In this document: piece after piece, positions 6,262 to 7,100 of the stretch
Layout of the letters: every line of letters starts with the position of its first letter
Position numbering within the stretch: the stretch's first letter is position 1
Origin: Bacteroidales bacterium UBA2198
GTDB lineage: Bacteria > Bacteroidota > Bacteroidia > Bacteroidales > VadinHA17
Direction of reading: 5' to 3'
DNA: 7,100 nucleotides
Assembly (NCBI GenBank): GCA_002328625.1
Contig: DCVC01000197.1
Location: 702 to 7,801 of the forward strand
Translations under genes and position numbers: made by a program
Notes under the pieces: model-generated
Told to the model about the DNA's origin: nothing
Seen by the model: only the letters and a program-made list of their open reading frames with translations
Database searches by the model: none

Positions 6262-6275
6262 CCAGATATCTCTGG
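6262..6275. promoter_or_regulatory. Dyad at the -33 region of the LytTR promoter, possible operator
   Basis: CCAGA-TATC-TCTGG is a perfect five-base inverted repeat with a four-base centre. It covers the place where the -33 element of the candidate LytTR promoter should be. A dimeric regulator could bind there; no direct evidence says which. Confidence 0.3.
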
Positions 6276-6418
6276 CAATAAAGAAAAAGATTCTTTGCTC
6301 CACTTTGATATGCGCAGAATGACAGATACTTATGATTTCCCAAAAACTTTTCTCAACAGTTCATACACTATTGCAGTAAATATTCAGGAGATTCGCCAAT
6401 GCATGCAGGGAGGCAATA

Positions 6419-7012
6419 TTACGGATTTTTAATGTCTGACTCAAACCATTTCTTCTGTTCTTCATCAAGAATATCCATCATTTTTTTCCTGTGAGATTCA
6501 CGCAGTGTTCTCATTTTTTCAGTTATCTCTTCGCGGAATTTTTGCATCTCCTGCTGTTGTTTAAATCTTAAATCTGATATATCTTCCTTCTGTTTATCTG
6601 TCAGCCCGGGAATTCTTTCGCTATAAGGCCTTTCAATCCACTCCCTTTCAAAATATGGTCTGTCCGGTCTGTTCCATTCACGACGAATCCGGTCCACCAT
6701 TAAAGAGTCAATATTTCTGCCAAACGGCATTGGAGGCATACCCCTCCTCATCCCGTAAAAAGGCATATCCCACATACCTCTTCTCCAGGGATTCACATTG
6801 TAAAATCCGTAAAAATGTCTCATCCCTCTCATCCGGATTAAATCAGCACCACGTTGTCTGTCTTCATCAGATCTTAAATCCGATCCTCTGCCGGGTCTGC
6901 TCATCCTTACACTATCCATAGCACCCCTCATCCCTCTCTGAGCCAAAAGAGTAAAGCTGCCTGTCACCAGTAGTGCCAGCATAATTCCTGCTATTTTTCC
7001 TTTACTTTTCAT
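6419..7012 (-). CDS. Exported Spy/CpxP-like (LTXXQ) protein
   Basis: Small exported protein of 197 residues. Residues 1-24 are a signal peptide (KSKGK, hydrophobic core, likely cut after Ala24 in TLLAQR), so it acts in the periplasm. The C-terminal third (about 133-192) is helical and charged and carries two LTXXQ-type motifs, LTDKQ at 137-141 and the degenerate LDEEQ at 182-186, with the spacing seen in Spy/CpxP relatives. Those proteins are envelope stress chaperones or metal-stress sensors. Between them lies an odd segment, about 26-130, rich in Met, Arg, Gly, Pro and aromatics (MRGMRHFYGFYN, GMRRGMPPMPFGRN), which is not part of the Spy core and looks disordered. The Met content may hint at copper or oxidant exposure, but that is a guess. 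There is no clear ribosome binding site; the start is fixed by the signal peptide. It lies upstream of the LytTR regulator, but 252 bases separate them, so co-transcription is uncertain. Confidence 0.72.
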   Translation of the reverse strand: MKSKGKIAGIMLALLVTGSFTLLAQRGMRGAMDSVRMSRPGRGSDLRSDEDRQRGADLIRMRGMRHFYGFYNVNPWRRGMWDMPFYGMRRGMPPMPFGRNIDSLMVDRIRREWNRPDRPYFEREWIERPYSERIPGLTDKQKEDISDLRFKQQQEMQKFREEITEKMRTLRESHRKKMMDILDEEQKKWFESDIKNP

Positions 7013-7049
7013 GTGTAAATAATTTTGATTTTAAAGTTCACATTGCTTG

Positions 7050-7065
7050 TCCCGCAAAAGCGGGA
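7050..7065. repeat. GC-rich palindromic hairpin upstream of the LTXXQ gene
   Basis: TCCCGC-AAAA-GCGGGA is a perfect six-pair stem with a four-base loop, clearly GC-richer than its surroundings, 38 bases before the LTXXQ start. No T-run follows on either strand. It could be the terminator of a gene beyond the right edge, a leader structure of the LTXXQ mRNA, or one copy of a dispersed palindromic repeat. The remaining 88-base edge region shows no gene. Confidence 0.45.
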
Positions 7066-7100
7066 GAACCCACATGTACAAAATATTTTCATTCTTGTTT

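Noticed and set aside
6655..6921. 88-codon plus-strand open frame
   Set aside because: It is antisense to the biased-composition part of the LTXXQ gene; its cysteine- and histidine-rich translation is a by-product of that composition.
7019..7026. Plus-strand TAATTTTG as a rightward promoter
   Set aside because: No -33 partner was found and no plus-strand gene begins within the remaining bases of the window.
1..7100. CRISPR array, transposase, tRNA or prophage signals
   Set aside because: No regularly spaced repeats, no transposase or integrase motifs and no cloverleaf-like sequence were found; the seven minus-strand genes account for nearly all of the window.

Overview
The window looks like a stretch of a Bacteroidota chromosome, probably from the Bacteroidales/Marinilabiliales side of the phylum; I cannot name a species. 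Four things point that way: moderately AT-rich DNA; most starts without a clear Shine-Dalgarno; copies of the phylum's -7 promoter element (TAnnTTTG) upstream of genes; and a membrane-anchored LytTR regulator of a kind common in this phylum. All seven genes lie on the minus strand, so transcription runs from high to low coordinates. I see no mobile element, tRNA, rRNA or CRISPR array, and no gene-free stretch longer than 300 bases.

In order of transcription, the first block (7012 down to 5324) is envelope and regulatory: a small exported Spy/CpxP-like (LTXXQ) protein, then a four-helix membrane protein ending in a LytTR DNA-binding domain. A single gene follows (5174-3699) with its own good Bacteroidota promoter. 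It encodes a cobalamin-binding-type radical SAM protein with a DUF4070-like tail, the domain layout of the hopanoid C-2 methylase HpnP. Its substrate cannot be read from the sequence.

The second block (3461-372) is a tight three-gene sugar cassette: a D-lyxose (D-mannose) ketol-isomerase, a PfkB-family sugar kinase, and a mannitol-1-phosphate 5-dehydrogenase family enzyme. The first two genes are 26 bases apart. The last two overlap by about 80 bases, with the ribosome binding site of the dehydrogenase inside kinase codons. The simplest scheme is D-mannose to D-fructose to fructose 6-phosphate to and from mannitol 1-phosphate. A pentose version (D-lyxose to D-xylulose to xylulose 5-phosphate to a pentitol phosphate) is also possible. 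No transporter or phosphatase is present to decide the direction.

After a 116-base gap the window ends inside an exported protein of the neutral ceramidase family (N-terminal 85 residues only). The items most worth following up are the isomerase-kinase-polyol-phosphate dehydrogenase cassette with its long overlap, the orphan HpnP-like radical SAM enzyme, and an inverted repeat that brackets that enzyme's promoter.
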